A stretch of 62,000 nt of DNA from Cryptomeria japonica (taxonomy: Eukaryota > Streptophyta > Pinopsida > Cupressales > Cupressaceae), in the NCBI RefSeq assembly GCF_030272615.1, contig NC_081409.1, forward strand, positions 475,685,573 to 475,747,572, in the 5' to 3' direction. The notes beneath the pieces were generated by a model that saw only the letters and a program-made list of their open reading frames with translations, made no database searches and was not told the DNA's origin. Position numbers and translations under genes: made by a program. Positions within the stretch are counted from its first letter, which is position 1. Each line of letters starts with the position of its first letter. Below, in pieces: positions 60,371 to 62,000 of this stretch.

Positions 60371-60530
60371 TGGTAAGTAGTAGATTGGCCCCTACCAAGA
60401 CAAACAAAAGAGATAGATCAAATGGTTTGGCCCCCATCTAGGCAAAAAGGATCAAGTGGTTTGGCCTCCACCTAGGCAAGCAAGAGCTGAAAAAGATTAA
60501 GTGGTTTGGTCCCCACCTAGGCAAACATGG
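60371..60530. repeat. Tandem repeat with TGGTTTGGCCCCCACCTAGG core
   Basis: Three to four units with AAGTGGTTTGGC and CCCACCTAGGCAA, 32-48 bp apart, directly after the previous repeat. Confidence 0.75.
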
Positions 60531-60608
60531 AAAAGAAAAAGATCAACAAGAAATGCTAATGCAAAAGAATAAATGACAAAGGTAAATTATGCAGATATGA
60601 TGCCCCCC

Positions 60609-60645
60609 CTTAGAATGGTATGCATGAAAGGCATGTCATTCTAAG
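60609..60645. other. Hairpin beside the C-run
   Basis: CTTAGAATG (60609-60617) and its exact reverse complement CATTCTAAG (60637-60645), with inner ATGC/GCAT pairing. Confidence 0.6.
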
Positions 60646-61221
60646 GAGAAGAGCAGTTGTGGCATGTCAACATAGCGAGATGTTTTTGTGGAATGTCACC
60701 ATTAACTAGTGACACAATGATATCCACAACATTAAAAAGGAAAGGCAATAGGACAAGGGGATCCGATAGTTTGGCATCATAACCCATAGCAGTGAGAATA
60801 GATATCCAATATAATTGCAAGATGGGTATATCGTGATAGCGCCAAAGTTCTCGTATCTGAAGAGGAGAACATGAAGACAAAGATAAAATAAATATTTGGG
60901 TCAACATGGAAGAAGGGTAAAGATACCCCCAACACTTTGCATCGTCCTCAAATAGCAAAAAAGAAAGATACGACAAATAGAGGAAGTAGAGAAACAAATA
61001 GAAGAAGATATACGACATAAAATCTTCCATATCCGAGCACCTACGGAGTAACTCGGGTCCTTTGGGAGAGCACAATAGATAAAGACAGTCAACCTCTCGT
61101 ATCCAAGTACCTACAGAGTAACTTGGGTCCTCCAAGAGGGAACACATATTTAAAGCAAGTACGGGGGAACACAGTCAAGTACACACACACAAAAAAAAAA
61201 TGGAGGGAAGAGATAAACACC
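60646..61221 (-). other. Region with an uncertain minus-strand ORF
   Basis: A minus-strand frame of 168 codons (61147 to 60641) has a Leu/Tyr-rich, membrane-like middle and ends LPFLFNVVDIIVSLVNG. Its first third is made of the two copies of a direct repeat at 61027-61075 and 61099-61143, so the frame may be accidental. Not recognised. Confidence 0.3.
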
Positions 61222-62000
61222 CTAAAGGTCATCCCGTAGGAAATCATCGTCCTCCCAATCTATATCATAGGGAAAAGGAGGATGATCTCAGAGAAGGACA
61301 TCAACAAAAGCTTCATCGAACGCCTCACCAACAATGAGGGCAAGGGACGAAGTAGCAGCAACATCAGCATCCACAGGCTCGAAGGAGGTAAGGGTCAACA
61401 ATCACGTGGAGATCGTAGACAAGGCCAAGATGTCCTCCAAGGAGTCAACCATGCAAGCCTTTGTAGAGGAAGCATGTGAATCACTCGAAAAAGATGAAAT
61501 CACAACAGGACTGCCAACTTTTGGAAGAGGGGCAGTGACAAACTCAGGAGAAGGCAGGGCCTTCTCAATCACACACACAGAAACAAGCAAACCAACGGGC
61601 ATTGAAATAGGCATAGAAGAGGGTGAGGAATATACCTACGAGGATTTCTATCTTCGAAACTCTAGAATGAGGCCTTGTTCAAGCTTGCATTTAGGTTAGA
61701 CAAGAGAAGTAGGTCTCCTATCAACCGGAGCAGGCTGAAGGACTCTAGGAAAGATCTGATGCTGGAATAGTTGCGAGACATGAGGATCAAATAGAGTTGT
61801 GCTAGACACAACCTGTGTGTGCAACATATCAATGGGTCGACACAATAGAGGCATGTTCGACAAAGAAGTGATGAGGGGCGGCTTTAGAAAAGGAGCAACG
61901 AATATTTGCACCAGTTTAGGGGGAGATTCATCAACGAGCCCCGAAGCAACATGAAGCAAAACCAAAGAGGTTGCAGAGATGAGAACATCTAAAGAAACAG
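61222..62000 (-). pseudogene. C-terminal part of an unrecognised element ORF, running off the window
   Basis: One minus-strand frame runs from the window edge to TAG 61222-61224, with point stops near 61694, 61625, 61400 and 61290. It is rich in Pro/Ser/Val (PLLCRPIDMLHTQVVSSTTL, LPSPEFVTAPLPKVG), then becomes acidic and ends DIDWEDDDFLRDDL. A Pro/Ser-rich segment with an acidic end resembles the tail of the PMD-type ORF in E3, but no PMD core is in view. Confidence 0.45.

Larger units (their letters stand above)
58756..60594 (-). repeat. Possible 3' LTR of an element leaving the window on the right
   Basis: From TGTTACCTCGAGG (58756) the base composition becomes GC-richer, and the stretch reaches a C-run GCCCCCCCTT at 60602-60611. 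On the minus strand that run is a purine tract (AAGGGGGGGC). Upstream on that strand lies a decayed ORF. This fits LTR plus polypurine tract of a minus-strand element, but the partner LTR is outside the window and the boundaries are guesses. Confidence 0.35.

Noticed and set aside
60641-61147. 168-codon ORF as a membrane-protein gene
   Set aside because: A third of it is made from a duplicated segment read in two frames; listed only as an uncertain region.

Overview
The window is retrotransposon-packed nuclear DNA of a seed plant. AT-rich intergenic sequence, nested LTR elements of plant-specific lineages and retroelement-borne plant-type genes support this. The size and layering of the nests fit a large gymnosperm/conifer-like genome, but nothing here fixes the species. 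I see no intact host gene, no rRNA or tRNA gene and no CRISPR array. Almost every coding region is a decayed element gene.

Left block, 1-36417: one Ty1/copia element of Sirevirus type (E1, minus strand, about 7.1 kb of its own sequence) is split by three later insertions. (a) Insert X (about 1126-5849) interrupts its left LTR and carries a degenerate gene of about 1000 codons that I do not recognise. (b) E2 (5959-12612) is an LTR element with no pol: a coiled-coil, multi-zinc-knuckle gag is followed by one giant uncharacterised ORF. (c) E3 (14356-32277, 17.9 kb, TSD CTTAC) sits inside E1's reverse transcriptase. E3 is a Ty3/gypsy element of the Tat lineage with a second, acquired RNase H. Between integrase and 3' LTR it carries a plant-mobile-domain (PMD) gene in antisense.

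Middle block, 36418-47784: a poly(A) retroposon with a 14-bp TSD (36706-37318); a CT-rich repeat; a non-coding LTR element (38498-43750) that holds an inverted pair of LTR+PBS modules and a textbook 371-bp TRIM (42171-42541, TSD AAATA); a solo LTR (44153-45302, TSD TCATT); and gene-free AT-rich DNA.

Right block, 47785-62000: a complete but decayed chromodomain Ty3/gypsy element (E4, 47785-53811, TSD GAAAC); about 5 kb of AT-rich DNA with two long (CT)n tracts; and a probable 3' end of a further minus-strand element leaving the window on the right, with tandem repeats and the decayed C-terminal part of an unrecognised ORF.

The most interesting theme is that three unrelated carriers (X, E2, E3) each hold a long non-retroviral gene. 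All three genes have an N-terminal globular region with a Gly-Ile/Leu-Pro motif and a low-complexity or coiled-coil C-terminal half. One is recognisably PMD; the X and E2 genes look like an undescribed retroelement-borne family. In E2 such a gene stands where pol should be.
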